From Rikenellaceae bacterium (GTDB taxonomy: Bacteria > Bacteroidota > Bacteroidia > Bacteroidales > UBA932): DNA of 59,370 nt. The position numbers were made by a program, and so were the translations under genes. Under the pieces are notes generated by a model. That model did no database searches and was not told the origin of the DNA. It saw only the letters and a list, made by a program, of their open reading frames with translations. Each line of letters starts with the position of its first letter. Position 1 is the first letter of the stretch. Of the stretch, positions 16,389 to 24,226 are shown in pieces. The DNA is taken from NCBI GenBank assembly GCA_900769885.1, contig CAAGIG010000022.1, forward strand, positions 1 through 59,370, read 5' to 3'.

Positions 16389-17945
16389 TTATGCTCCTTT
16401 TTTAATTTGTTTGAACATTATACTCAATTCTGCTATCAGCATTGTGGTAAACAGCACGATAAATAGAATAAGTGTGGTAAGTACATTGCCTGAAGCAACT
16501 CCTGAAACTGAAGCATTTACAGTCAATAGATTTTGGATGGTCCAAGGTTGGCGGCCAACTTCTGCAACAATCCATCCCGATTGTGAACAGATATAGACAA
16601 GTGGAACGCTGAGAACGCCAATCCATAGAATCCATTTGAATTTCTTTTGGTCCAGAAGGTTCTTTCTTTCAAGTACAATGAAGACAATGAAAAGAAGAAT
16701 GAAATACATACCCAATGTTACCATAATATGGAATGCATAGAATACCAATGGAACATTTGGAACAAGGTCTTCGGGTTCTTCAATGTAGTGGTAGCCAAAA
16801 TATTTGAAGTTCTCATCAAGAACTGCTCTTGCAGAGTCCATAACTTCCTGATTGCCCTCTTTTTTAGCCTCCTGGAATGAAGCAAGTGCCGAAACAGCTT
16901 TGCTACCCATCTCTTTTTTCACAAAGAATGAAGGTTCGATATATGTATTTCCTTCCAGGTCTGTAAATTCGTATCCACCTTTAATAATGTCATTCACGCC
17001 GGGTACAAAACCGTCAAATTCTCTTGTTGCAAGGAATGAAAGTACTTTGGGGAATGAAATGTCAAATAGATAAGGGGCTGTGTATTCATCAGCCTCTTCG
17101 AGAATCTCCTTATCGGGATCAAGAACACCTACAGCCACAAGTGGAGCACCCTTTTGACCATCATAAAGACCTTCCATAGCAGCAAGTTTCATAGGCTGAA
17201 CCTTTGCCACATTGTATGCAGAACCGTCACCTGTTCCTATAAGGACAGCAAGTGAAACAAGTCCGAAGACTGCTGCCACGCGGATAGATTTGCGGGCAAG
17301 TTCCTGTTCTCTGTTTTTGATTATAAACCAGCAAGATACAGCGATTACAACCACTGCTGCCAATACATAGCCGTTAGTGATACTGTGAAGGAATTTGTTG
17401 ATTGCAACGGGAGAAAGGAGGATTGACCAGAAGTCAACCATTTCATTTCTTGCAGTTTCAGGGTTGAAAGCCATTCCTATAGGGTACTGCATCCACGCAT
17501 TTGCAGTAAGGATCCAAAGAGCAGAAAGATTTGTTCCAAAGGCTGTCAGCCAGGTCGAAACAAGGTGTGCCTTTTTACTTACTTTGTCCCAACCGAAATA
17601 CATTATTGCAAAGAAAGTGCTCTCCATAAAGAATGCAAAGATTCCTTCGATTGCCAAAGGAGCACCGAAAATGTCTCCAACAAACCAAGAGTAATTGCTC
17701 CAGTTTGTTCCAAACTCAAATTCAAGAATAATACCTGTTGCTATACCTACTGCGAAGTTGATAGCAAATAGTTTCATCCAAAATTTTGTGGTTCTTTTCC
17801 AAAATTCGTCGCCGGTTCTGTAGTATTTGGTCTCCATAAAGGCAATGATGAAGCCCAAACCCAATGTTAGAGGGACAAATAGCCAATGGTACATTGCAGT
17901 AATTGCAAATTGCCATCTAGACAAGTCTACTAGATTTTCGTACAT
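16389..17945 (-). CDS. cydA: Cytochrome bd ubiquinol oxidase subunit I
   Basis: This 518-residue heme-binding subunit oxidises quinol and reduces oxygen to water. The N-terminal LSRWQFAITAMYHWLFVPLT contains His20, equivalent to the heme b595 ligand (His19) of E. coli. GRQPW, the CydA fingerprint, is near residue 460, and the periplasmic Q-loop precedes it. The start is fixed by this N-terminus. It lies 19 bp downstream of the DUF4492 gene and 2 bp upstream of cydB. Confidence 0.97.
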   Translation of the reverse strand: MYENLVDLSRWQFAITAMYHWLFVPLTLGLGFIIAFMETKYYRTGDEFWKRTTKFWMKLFAINFAVGIATGIILEFEFGTNWSNYSWFVGDIFGAPLAIEGIFAFFMESTFFAIMYFGWDKVSKKAHLVSTWLTAFGTNLSALWILTANAWMQYPIGMAFNPETARNEMVDFWSILLSPVAINKFLHSITNGYVLAAVVVIAVSCWFIIKNREQELARKSIRVAAVFGLVSLAVLIGTGDGSAYNVAKVQPMKLAAMEGLYDGQKGAPLVAVGVLDPDKEILEEADEYTAPYLFDISFPKVLSFLATREFDGFVPGVNDIIKGGYEFTDLEGNTYIEPSFFVKKEMGSKAVSALASFQEAKKEGNQEVMDSARAVLDENFKYFGYHYIEEPEDLVPNVPLVFYAFHIMVTLGMYFILLFIVFIVLERKNLLDQKKFKWILWIGVLSVPLVYICSQSGWIVAEVGRQPWTIQNLLTVNASVSGVASGNVLTTLILFIVLFTTMLIAELSIMFKQIKKGA

Positions 17946-17964
17946 AGCGCGATAATTTAAAATG

Positions 17965-18168
17965 TTATTTTGTAAGGTTATCTATTACAATTTCTGTTTT
18001 TTCCTCCTCAGTTTCGGCTACGCTGAGTGCAGGTTTGAAGAAGAAAGGGCGAAGTATTGCAAACATTACGAAGAGTTTGATGATGATCAAGGTCCAGAGA
18101 ACTTTGCCTACAGTCATTGATCTGAACCCTTCGTAATAGAAGTTCCATATATTTTTGAGTTTACCCAT
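17965..18168 (-). CDS. DUF4492 small membrane protein upstream of cydA
   Basis: This 67-residue protein has one transmembrane helix (VLWTLIIIKLFVMFAIL) preceded by a basic NFYYEGFRSMTVGK segment. The family (DUF4492) is found next to cydAB in Bacteroidetes and Campylobacterota, and a bd-oxidase assembly or accessory role is inferred from that. It sits 19 bp before cydA and 5 bp after the C1 peptidase gene. Confidence 0.85.
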   Translation of the reverse strand: MGKLKNIWNFYYEGFRSMTVGKVLWTLIIIKLFVMFAILRPFFFKPALSVAETEEEKTEIVIDNLTK

Positions 18169-18173
18169 ATATT

Positions 18174-19577
18174 TTACAATTCGTCAGCAAACATAGGGTC
18201 CCAAGGTGGAAGCATTGTGGGCTCTTGTTTAAGTAGCTCAAGGATTTCTGCAGGAACATATTTCTTGTCCACAACAAGTCTGAACATATATTCATTGAAC
18301 CACTCGTTGGTCATTACAAGGTGACCTTTGTGTCCTGATGCAGGTCCCCAAGAGTTTTCAACTTTCCATTTTTTAGGATTTCCGTTCTCGTCCAAATCGA
18401 CAGCCATAAGAGTCATTGCGTGTGAAGAACCGCTTGCTCCGGTAAGGATTCTCTCTCTCTTGTCCATACCGAACTCTGTTCCCATAAGGGAGCCATAGTC
18501 GTAGTAGTTCACATCGAGAACACCATTTTTGCTATCGAGGAATTTACCTACATCGCAAGAGAAATACATCATTGTATTGTCTTTGATGGATGCGATAGCT
18601 GCTTTAGCAATCTCTTCCACAGGGAGATTGATATATAGCCAGTTAGCTCCGTCGTAAACGTGACGGTCGTATTCGATTTCATATACTTTGTAATACTCTC
18701 TTGAAGGGTCGTTCATAAGCATTACGTAGTTGTTTTGCAAGTCGATATCGATATACTCCTGATAGAATGATTGGGGAGTGTATGTTTTGGTGCTTACAGG
18801 CTCACCTGCAGCATTGTACATAGTCCAGGTAAATTCTGTAGGGGGTTCGCCAAGATTCAGAACAAGGAATCTGTAGATAAATGAAAGCATCTCCACTTTT
18901 CTGTTTTCCAATGCTTTGGCAAAATCCTCTTTCGACTGGCGTTTTCCACGGGTCATATCTCTTAGCTCAAGTCCGAACTCTTTAAGTTTAAGGTTCAAAA
19001 GCATAGACATACGGTTGGTGTTGTTGCTCGAATGAGTCTCAGGCATTACGGTAGAGGGGACAACACCATATTTCATAAGCAAGTCAGAAACGCCGGTAAA
19101 CTGACCTCCGTCGCCAAGGGCATTTTTAAACAACCAGTTTACTTTTCTGTCTTCCAAAGGGAGGTCGCGGGTGTCAATGATACCTTGAAGGAAGAGGTTT
19201 GATTTCTCAAGCTGGTCCCAGAAGAAGTTGTAGTTTTGTGAAAATTCAAATGCTCCAAGATTGTTTTCTTCAATCATTTTTGCTCTTAGGACATTCATTC
19301 CTGTGAATAGCCAGCAGCGACCGCTGGATTGTTGGTCTGTAACCCCTTTTGATTTTACTTCGTGTGAAAAATAAAAATCGTGGGTAGCTTTTACAGTGCT
19401 GTTTACAGCAAGTTTATTAATATCGTTTGCTGAGATTGCATTTCTGAGGGCTCTCTCCTGTGGAGTGTCCTGATACCCTTTTCTGATTTGGTTCAGCATT
19501 TGGTCTGATATGCCGCCCTGGGCCATCAGAGTAAAGGAAAGTGCTAATGCACCGCAAATAGAGATGATTTTTTTCAT
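18174..19577 (-). CDS. C1-family aminopeptidase (bleomycin hydrolase/PepC type), exported
   Basis: This 467-residue papain-like cysteine peptidase has a signal peptide (MKKIISICGALALSFTLMAQ), unusual for bleomycin hydrolase but common in Bacteroidales. The catalytic triad is visible: Cys88 in SSGRCWLFTG, His386 in SSHAMTLMAVD and Asn408 in VENSWGP. The usual role is removal of N-terminal residues from peptides; the compartment here is probably periplasmic. It begins the run into DUF4492-cydA-cydB with a 5-bp gap, and has its own promoter candidate at 19608-19615. Confidence 0.93.
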   Translation of the reverse strand: MKKIISICGALALSFTLMAQGGISDQMLNQIRKGYQDTPQERALRNAISANDINKLAVNSTVKATHDFYFSHEVKSKGVTDQQSSGRCWLFTGMNVLRAKMIEENNLGAFEFSQNYNFFWDQLEKSNLFLQGIIDTRDLPLEDRKVNWLFKNALGDGGQFTGVSDLLMKYGVVPSTVMPETHSSNNTNRMSMLLNLKLKEFGLELRDMTRGKRQSKEDFAKALENRKVEMLSFIYRFLVLNLGEPPTEFTWTMYNAAGEPVSTKTYTPQSFYQEYIDIDLQNNYVMLMNDPSREYYKVYEIEYDRHVYDGANWLYINLPVEEIAKAAIASIKDNTMMYFSCDVGKFLDSKNGVLDVNYYDYGSLMGTEFGMDKRERILTGASGSSHAMTLMAVDLDENGNPKKWKVENSWGPASGHKGHLVMTNEWFNEYMFRLVVDKKYVPAEILELLKQEPTMLPPWDPMFADEL

Positions 19578-19607
19578 ATCTTGTCAATTAAATAATTTTC
19601 GTCTAAG

Positions 19608-19615
19608 CAAAGATA
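19608..19615 (-). promoter_or_regulatory. -7 element upstream of the C1 peptidase/cyd operon
   Basis: TATCTTTG on the minus strand (19615-19608) is an exact TAnnTTTG match, 30 bp before the ATG at 19577. Its -33 region would lie in the end of the preceding gene and is not clearly TTTG. Confidence 0.45.
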
Positions 19616-19619
19616 AATA

Positions 19620-20525
19620 TTATATCTTTAAATTTCTAAAGATTCCTTGTGGAATATCTGTTTTGGCTGTTCTGAATCCAGGATTTCCATTCACTTCGCA
19701 GACTGAGAAATCCCCATTTTCAAGGTACAGCAAATCGACTCCTGCAAATGAGAGTCCCAGAGCCTGAGCTGCTGCAATTGCTCTATCTGCTCCATTCTCA
19801 GGGAGTTCTGTCTCTTTGAAACTTCCTCCTTGTGCAAAATTTGATTTGAATGAATTTTCGTTGTAGCGGAGAATGTGTCCGATAACTTTTCCTTCGCAAA
19901 CCCACACTCTGATGTCTCTCCCTCTGCTGAAGGAGATATATTGTTGTGCAATTACCATTGAACCACGTTCAATTTCCTCTTTTGTTGTTCCAAACTCGCT
20001 GTTGAGGTTGCTCTCGCTAATTCTTTTCAAATGCTCTGAGTGGCATTGTTCCAAAGTCTGGCGATAGCTCTCAGGGGAGTCGATGAGGTAGACATTTTCC
20101 CCTTTTGACCCGTACAATTGTTTTAAAATAAAGGGGGTGGAGAGTTTAGCAGAGCACTCTTCAAAGGAAGGTTCGTGATTTTCTTTTGGGGATGGAAGGA
20201 ATGGTGCCAATGTTTGCGGAGTGGGGATTCCAAGTTCGTCAAGTTTTTGGAATGTGAGGAACTTGTCTCTGCACAAAATCATTGATTCACTGGTGTTTAT
20301 CACTTTAATCCCTTGAGACTCATACCATTGGGCCAGAGGAATGTGATATCCTCTGAGGAATACAAAATCGGGTAGTGGGGCTTGGGTGAATTGTTCCTCC
20401 ACTTGTGGACTATTGTAAAAAAAGACCTTCAGCTCGATTCCGTTTTGCATTGCTGCATCACAGAACCAGCTGAAGGCATTGTTTGTTCTTGGTGTTGTCG
20501 CCGGATATATCAGATAACCTATCAT
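19620..20525 (-). CDS. RimK-like ATP-grasp ligase
   Basis: This 301-residue protein has an ATP-grasp fold. An N-terminal preATP domain includes DFVFLRGYHIPLAQW and INTSESMILCRDK. The nucleotide-binding core FILKQLYGSKGENVYLI follows, and the metal-binding end is VCEVNGNPGFR. These features place it with RimK-type ligases (glutamate or similar amino acid added to a carboxylate acceptor). The acceptor cannot be deduced. It lies 18 bp downstream of trxA, third in a row after peroxiredoxin and thioredoxin, so it is probably induced with them. Confidence 0.75.
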   Translation of the reverse strand: MIGYLIYPATTPRTNNAFSWFCDAAMQNGIELKVFFYNSPQVEEQFTQAPLPDFVFLRGYHIPLAQWYESQGIKVINTSESMILCRDKFLTFQKLDELGIPTPQTLAPFLPSPKENHEPSFEECSAKLSTPFILKQLYGSKGENVYLIDSPESYRQTLEQCHSEHLKRISESNLNSEFGTTKEEIERGSMVIAQQYISFSRGRDIRVWVCEGKVIGHILRYNENSFKSNFAQGGSFKETELPENGADRAIAAAQALGLSFAGVDLLYLENGDFSVCEVNGNPGFRTAKTDIPQGIFRNLKI

Positions 20526-20543
20526 AGCGACAAATTTAACATT

Positions 20544-20897
20544 TTATAACAACTTTTCTAACTCTTCTTTCAGGGCACCTTTAGGTAAACCTCCCATTGC
20601 CATTTTTGGAGTTCCGTTTGTGGGGACAAATATCAGGGTGGGCACTGAGCGTATTGAGAACATAGCTGCCAATTCGTTCTCTTTATCGACGTCTATTTTG
20701 TAGACGTATGCTTTTCCTTCGTATTCATCCGCAATCTCGTCCAATACAGGTGAAATCGCTTTGCAGGGACCGCACCAGGTGGCGAAGAAGTCAATTATTG
20801 CAGGTTTGTCACCTTTGTAATTCCATTGTGAGCCATCTTTCTCAAAGTCGAAGACTTTCTCAATGAAACCTTGTTTGTCCAGATGTATTGCTGCCAT
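20544..20897 (-). CDS. trxA: Thioredoxin
   Basis: This 117-residue protein has the active site WCGPC at 41-45 and the cis-Pro region IRSVPTLIF. The length and fold are standard. It starts 2 bp after the peroxiredoxin gene and would be its immediate electron donor, recharged by TrxB (1236-2168). Confidence 0.95.
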   Translation of the reverse strand: MAAIHLDKQGFIEKVFDFEKDGSQWNYKGDKPAIIDFFATWCGPCKAISPVLDEIADEYEGKAYVYKIDVDKENELAAMFSIRSVPTLIFVPTNGTPKMAMGGLPKGALKEELEKLL

Positions 20898-20899
20898 AA

Positions 20900-21604
20900 T
20901 TATTTGCCCAATTTGCTTTCAACATTCTCTTTTGAAAGGGGTTTGGTGCAGAAGTACCAGTCGTGGCAAACCACTCCTTCCTCATCACCATCCATTCTGC
21001 TCTTAGCTACTCCGCAAGAACCTGCAGGGGGAACGATTACGTTGTCACCTGGACGCCAGTCAGCAGGAAGTGCAACACCGAAGTTGTCTGCTGTTTGAAG
21101 AGCGATGATCACACGTTTCAGTTCATCGAAGTTTCTTCCAAGAGAAAGTGGATAGTAAACGATTGCTCTGATTACATCGTTAGGGTCGATGAAGAAGACT
21201 GCTCTTACAGCTTGAGTTGCACTTTCGCCGGGTTGGATCATTCCATACATCTTCGCAACTTCCATTGTGATGTCTTCGATCAAAGGGAATTTAACTTCTA
21301 CGTTTTTCATTCCTTTGTATTCGATTTTCTCTTTGATAGCGCGAAGCCAAGCGATGTGGCTGTAAAGACCGTCAACTGAAAGACCTACAAGCTGAGTATT
21401 CAAGGCTGCGAACTCTTGTTCCATTGTAGCGAAAGTCATAAACTCTGAAGTACATACAGGAGTGAAGTCTGCAGGGTGGCTGAAAAGGATTTTCCATTTG
21501 CCTTGGAAATCACCGGGGAAGTTGATTTCACCTTGAGTAGTTTTAGCTTTGAATGAAGGAGCTTTATCGCCAATACGTGGCATTGAGTATACTTGATTTT
21601 CCAT
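20900..21604 (-). CDS. Peroxiredoxin, Prx6-like with C-terminal cysteines
   Basis: This 234-residue thiol peroxidase reduces hydrogen peroxide and organic peroxides. The peroxidatic cysteine is Cys51 in HPADFTPVC. The long C-terminal domain ends with C213-HDWYF-C219, the spacing seen in archaeal Prx6-type enzymes where these residues act as resolving cysteines. An additional Cys occurs in GSCGVAK. It is the first gene of an operon with trxA and the ATP-grasp ligase and is divergent from oxyR, so OxyR control is very likely. An AhpC name would be loose, because this is not the AhpC/AhpF type. Confidence 0.93.
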   Translation of the reverse strand: MENQVYSMPRIGDKAPSFKAKTTQGEINFPGDFQGKWKILFSHPADFTPVCTSEFMTFATMEQEFAALNTQLVGLSVDGLYSHIAWLRAIKEKIEYKGMKNVEVKFPLIEDITMEVAKMYGMIQPGESATQAVRAVFFIDPNDVIRAIVYYPLSLGRNFDELKRVIIALQTADNFGVALPADWRPGDNVIVPPAGSCGVAKSRMDGDEEGVVCHDWYFCTKPLSKENVESKLGK

Positions 21605-21680
21605 AATATTTAATTTTTAATTTGTTAATAATCTAATTTGTTTTTTGTTGTGTTAATGTGTTTGTTTTTCTTTTACGCTG

Positions 21681-21712
21681 CAAAAATATAGCCACTTTTT
21701 TTATTAATCAAA
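21681..21712 (-). promoter_or_regulatory. Peroxiredoxin operon promoter
   Basis: On the minus strand, TTTG (21712-21709) is followed after exactly 20 bp by TATTTTTG (21688-21681), a full consensus match. The leader to the ATG at 21604 is about 70 nt. OxyR would be expected to bind around or upstream of it; no clear OxyR box was identified. Confidence 0.7.
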
Positions 21713-21723
21713 TAGATAATTTG

Positions 21724-21731
21724 TATATTTG
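21724..21731 (+). promoter_or_regulatory. -7 element of oxyR promoter
   Basis: TATATTTG is an exact TAnnTTTG match, 20 bp before the chosen ATG (21752), giving a leader of about 14 nt. The -33 region is only a T-run. The 147-bp space to the divergent gene also holds the peroxiredoxin promoter. Confidence 0.5.
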
Positions 21732-21751
21732 TATTGAAAAAATCTATAATG

Positions 21752-22693
21752 ATGAATCTGAATACTCTGGAGTACATTGTGGCATTGGATGCCCATAGAA
21801 ATTTTGTAAAGGCGGCACAGGCTTGTGGAGTTTCCCAGCCTACCCTCAGTACAATGATCAAAAATCTTGAGGCTGAACTCGACGTGGTGATATTTGACAG
21901 GAACTCTCATCCGGTGCGCCCTACCATTATCGGTGAGAAAATTATTGCTCAGGCAAAGGTTACTTTGTCCAATGCTGCATATATAGAGGAACTCGCCGCT
22001 TCGGAACGTGGTGTGGAGAGTGGTTCTTTAAATATAGGTATCATCCCTACAATTGCCCCTTATCTGCTACCTGGAATTTTCAGGGGGTTCAATGAAAAGC
22101 ACCGTTCAATAAATCTGAAAGCATCGGAAATCCGCACAAGTGTGATTGTAGAACAATTGAAAAAGGCAGATATAGATATAGGGATAATGGCGACTCCGTT
22201 GGGGATAGATGGTTTTCTGGAAATACCTTTGTATTATGAGAAATTTCTCCTGTATGTCTCTCCTCAGGAGGCAATCAGCTCTTCATCTGAAGTTCATTCG
22301 GAGGAGCTGCCTTCAGATCATCTCTGGGTATTGCAGGAGGGGCATTGCCTAAGAAACCAAGTGTTCAATTTTTGTCACAAGCAAAGCTCTTATTCGTCTG
22401 TTTATGAGGCAGGAAGTATCGATACTCTTATAAAAATAGTCGATGCCAATGGGGGATATACCGTAATCCCGGAGCTTCATCTTCCGTTTTTAAGCGAGAA
22501 ACAACAAGCTAATGTCCGGCCACTCCTTTCAGATGGCTCACAATTTTCAGCCCCTGTCAGAGAAGTTTCCTTAGTTATCCGCGAAGACTATATGCGCGAA
22601 CGCTTCCTGAACATCCTCGCCGACACCATCAAAGAAATTATCCCCGAATCGATGCTTGACAGCCGACTTAAGAAATTTGCTATTAAGATTTAG
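21752..22693 (+). CDS. oxyR: OxyR-type LysR-family peroxide-sensing regulator
   Basis: This LysR-type regulator has an N-terminal winged HTH (LEYIVALDAHRNFVKAAQACGVSQPTLSTMI) and a ligand-domain motif, EGHCLRNQVFNFC. Counting from the ATG at 21752, the two cysteines fall at 199 and 208, exactly the redox pair of E. coli OxyR. This supports that start over the adjacent ATG (21749) and a TTG at 21734. On oxidation it should activate the divergent peroxiredoxin-thioredoxin operon. The protein is 314 residues long; a 135-bp gap without a clear terminator separates it from convergent miaA. Confidence 0.93.
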   Translation: MNLNTLEYIVALDAHRNFVKAAQACGVSQPTLSTMIKNLEAELDVVIFDRNSHPVRPTIIGEKIIAQAKVTLSNAAYIEELAASERGVESGSLNIGIIPTIAPYLLPGIFRGFNEKHRSINLKASEIRTSVIVEQLKKADIDIGIMATPLGIDGFLEIPLYYEKFLLYVSPQEAISSSSEVHSEELPSDHLWVLQEGHCLRNQVFNFCHKQSSYSSVYEAGSIDTLIKIVDANGGYTVIPELHLPFLSEKQQANVRPLLSDGSQFSAPVREVSLVIREDYMRERFLNILADTIKEIIPESMLDSRLKKFAIKI

Positions 22694-22828
22694 GCGGAGG
22701 TGTATTGAGGATGGATTACATAGTGAATAATATCTGTATTCAATAGAAAAATTCCTACAATCTCAGAAAGAATATGACGAGATATGTATGGGGTATTTAT
22801 GATTTGTTCAGAAAACTACATTTTTGCT

Positions 22829-23716
22829 TTAAGGTTTAACCCACTCAATTTTAGTTCCTTTGCGCTCCATACCGCGGAACCAGGTCATTTGGCGTTTGGC
22901 AAATTGGTGGATGGCTATGGCGAGCTGTTCGCGCATTTGATCGAAGGTGAGTTCTCCGATGAGGTGGAGAGTCACAAATTTGTATTCGAGTCCGTAGTAG
23001 ATAAGGTCTTCGGCGGGGATTCCTTTGTCGAGAAGGGTCTGTACTTCCTGAAGCATCCCTTCTTTCAGGCGGGCATCCAATCGGGCATCGATTCTGCGGA
23101 CACGCTCTTCGCGCGAGACATCTGTGCCGATATACTGTACCTCTTCAGGGAGAAATCTTGGGAATGATTCATCGAGAGTGTAAATGCCTTCATCTTCAGG
23201 GTGTTTCTGTTTGTAAAAAGCTATTTCAAGGGCTCTGATAAGCCTTTTTCTGGTGTCGTAGTCGGTGGAATTGTGGGTTTTGACCATACTTTTTAGCAGG
23301 TCGATTAGATCCTCTGTACTGCGTTGTTCGAGCTCTTCGCGGAGCTTTGGATTTTGGGGTACATCGGGAAGTTCATATCCTTTTGTTACCGCTTCAATGT
23401 AAAGTCCCGAGCCTCCGCAAAGAATTACCTTTTTGCCTCTGGATGTGATATCTTTATAGGCTGCAGCAAAGTCTCTTTGATATCTGAAAATGTTATATTT
23501 CTCCCCGGCATCGACAATGTCAATGAGGTGATAAGGGATTTGTATTCCGTCAATTGTATAATCTGCAATATCTTTTCCTGTACCAATGTCCATTCCGCGA
23601 TAAACCTGACGCGAGTCGGCAGAGATGATTTCTGCTCCAATCTCTTTGGCAAGTTTTACCGCATATTTAGTTTTGCCCGAAGCTGTTGGGCCAAGAACGC
23701 AGATCAGTTTTATCAT
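22829..23716 (-). CDS. miaA: tRNA dimethylallyltransferase
   Basis: This 295-residue enzyme puts the dimethylallyl group on N6 of A37 in tRNAs reading UNN codons. P-loop GPTASGKT is at 9-16, SADSRQVYRGMDIGTGK follows, then the GGSGLYI motif, and QFAKRQMTWFRG near the C-terminus. Length is normal. It begins 5 bp after smpB on the same strand, so both are probably co-transcribed. Confidence 0.97.
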   Translation of the reverse strand: MIKLICVLGPTASGKTKYAVKLAKEIGAEIISADSRQVYRGMDIGTGKDIADYTIDGIQIPYHLIDIVDAGEKYNIFRYQRDFAAAYKDITSRGKKVILCGGSGLYIEAVTKGYELPDVPQNPKLREELEQRSTEDLIDLLKSMVKTHNSTDYDTRKRLIRALEIAFYKQKHPEDEGIYTLDESFPRFLPEEVQYIGTDVSREERVRRIDARLDARLKEGMLQEVQTLLDKGIPAEDLIYYGLEYKFVTLHLIGELTFDQMREQLAIAIHQFAKRQMTWFRGMERKGTKIEWVKP

Positions 23717-23721
23717 AAATT

Positions 23722-24171
23722 TTAGGAATATTGAGCGTCTCGACGCATATCTTTCTCTTTGATAGAGTGACGTTTATCGTATTCTTTCTTACCGCGTGCC
23801 AGTGCAATGTTCAGTTTTGCATATCCGTTTTCGGCAATGAACAGTCTGGTGGCAACTATTGTCAGACCTTTTTCTTTTATGGCGCGTGCCAATTTGCGCA
23901 ATTCGCGACGGTTCAAAAGTAGTTTGCGGTCCCTCTTGGGGTCGTGCTTGTTGAAAGAACCCCACCAGTAGTCGGCAATATGCATATTCTTGACATACAA
24001 TTCCCCCGCAACAAAATAGCAGTAACTGTCAGGCAATGAGGCTTTACCGGCTCTAATGGATTTAATCTCCGTTCCGGTAAGGACAATGCCCGCAGTGAAG
24101 GTCTCCAAAAATTCAAACTCAAACGAGGCCTTCTTATTCTTAATCTCAACTTTACTTTTCGCTTTTGCCAT
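23722..24171 (-). CDS. smpB: SsrA-binding protein
   Basis: This 149-residue partner of tmRNA works in ribosome rescue. The body contains LTGTEIKSIRAGKASLPDSY and HIADYWWGSFNKHDPKRDRKLLL, and the basic tail KKEYDKRHSIKEKD is intact. The ATG at 24171 (MAKAKSK) is the family start; a GTG three codons earlier at 24180 is in frame but falls inside the -7 element. No ssrA gene was seen in the window. Confidence 0.96.
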   Translation of the reverse strand: MAKAKSKVEIKNKKASFEFEFLETFTAGIVLTGTEIKSIRAGKASLPDSYCYFVAGELYVKNMHIADYWWGSFNKHDPKRDRKLLLNRRELRKLARAIKEKGLTIVATRLFIAENGYAKLNIALARGKKEYDKRHSIKEKDMRRDAQYS

Positions 24172-24179
24172 ATCGACCA

Positions 24180-24187
24180 CAAAGATA
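24180..24187 (-). promoter_or_regulatory. -7 element immediately before smpB
   Basis: TATCTTTG on the minus strand ends only 8 nt before the smpB ATG, so transcription would start about 3 nt upstream of it and give a nearly leaderless mRNA. The -33 region is poor. Confidence 0.45.
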
Positions 24188-24226
24188 CAACAAAGAAATG
24201 AAAGCTCGTCTACCCATTCGTCAAAA

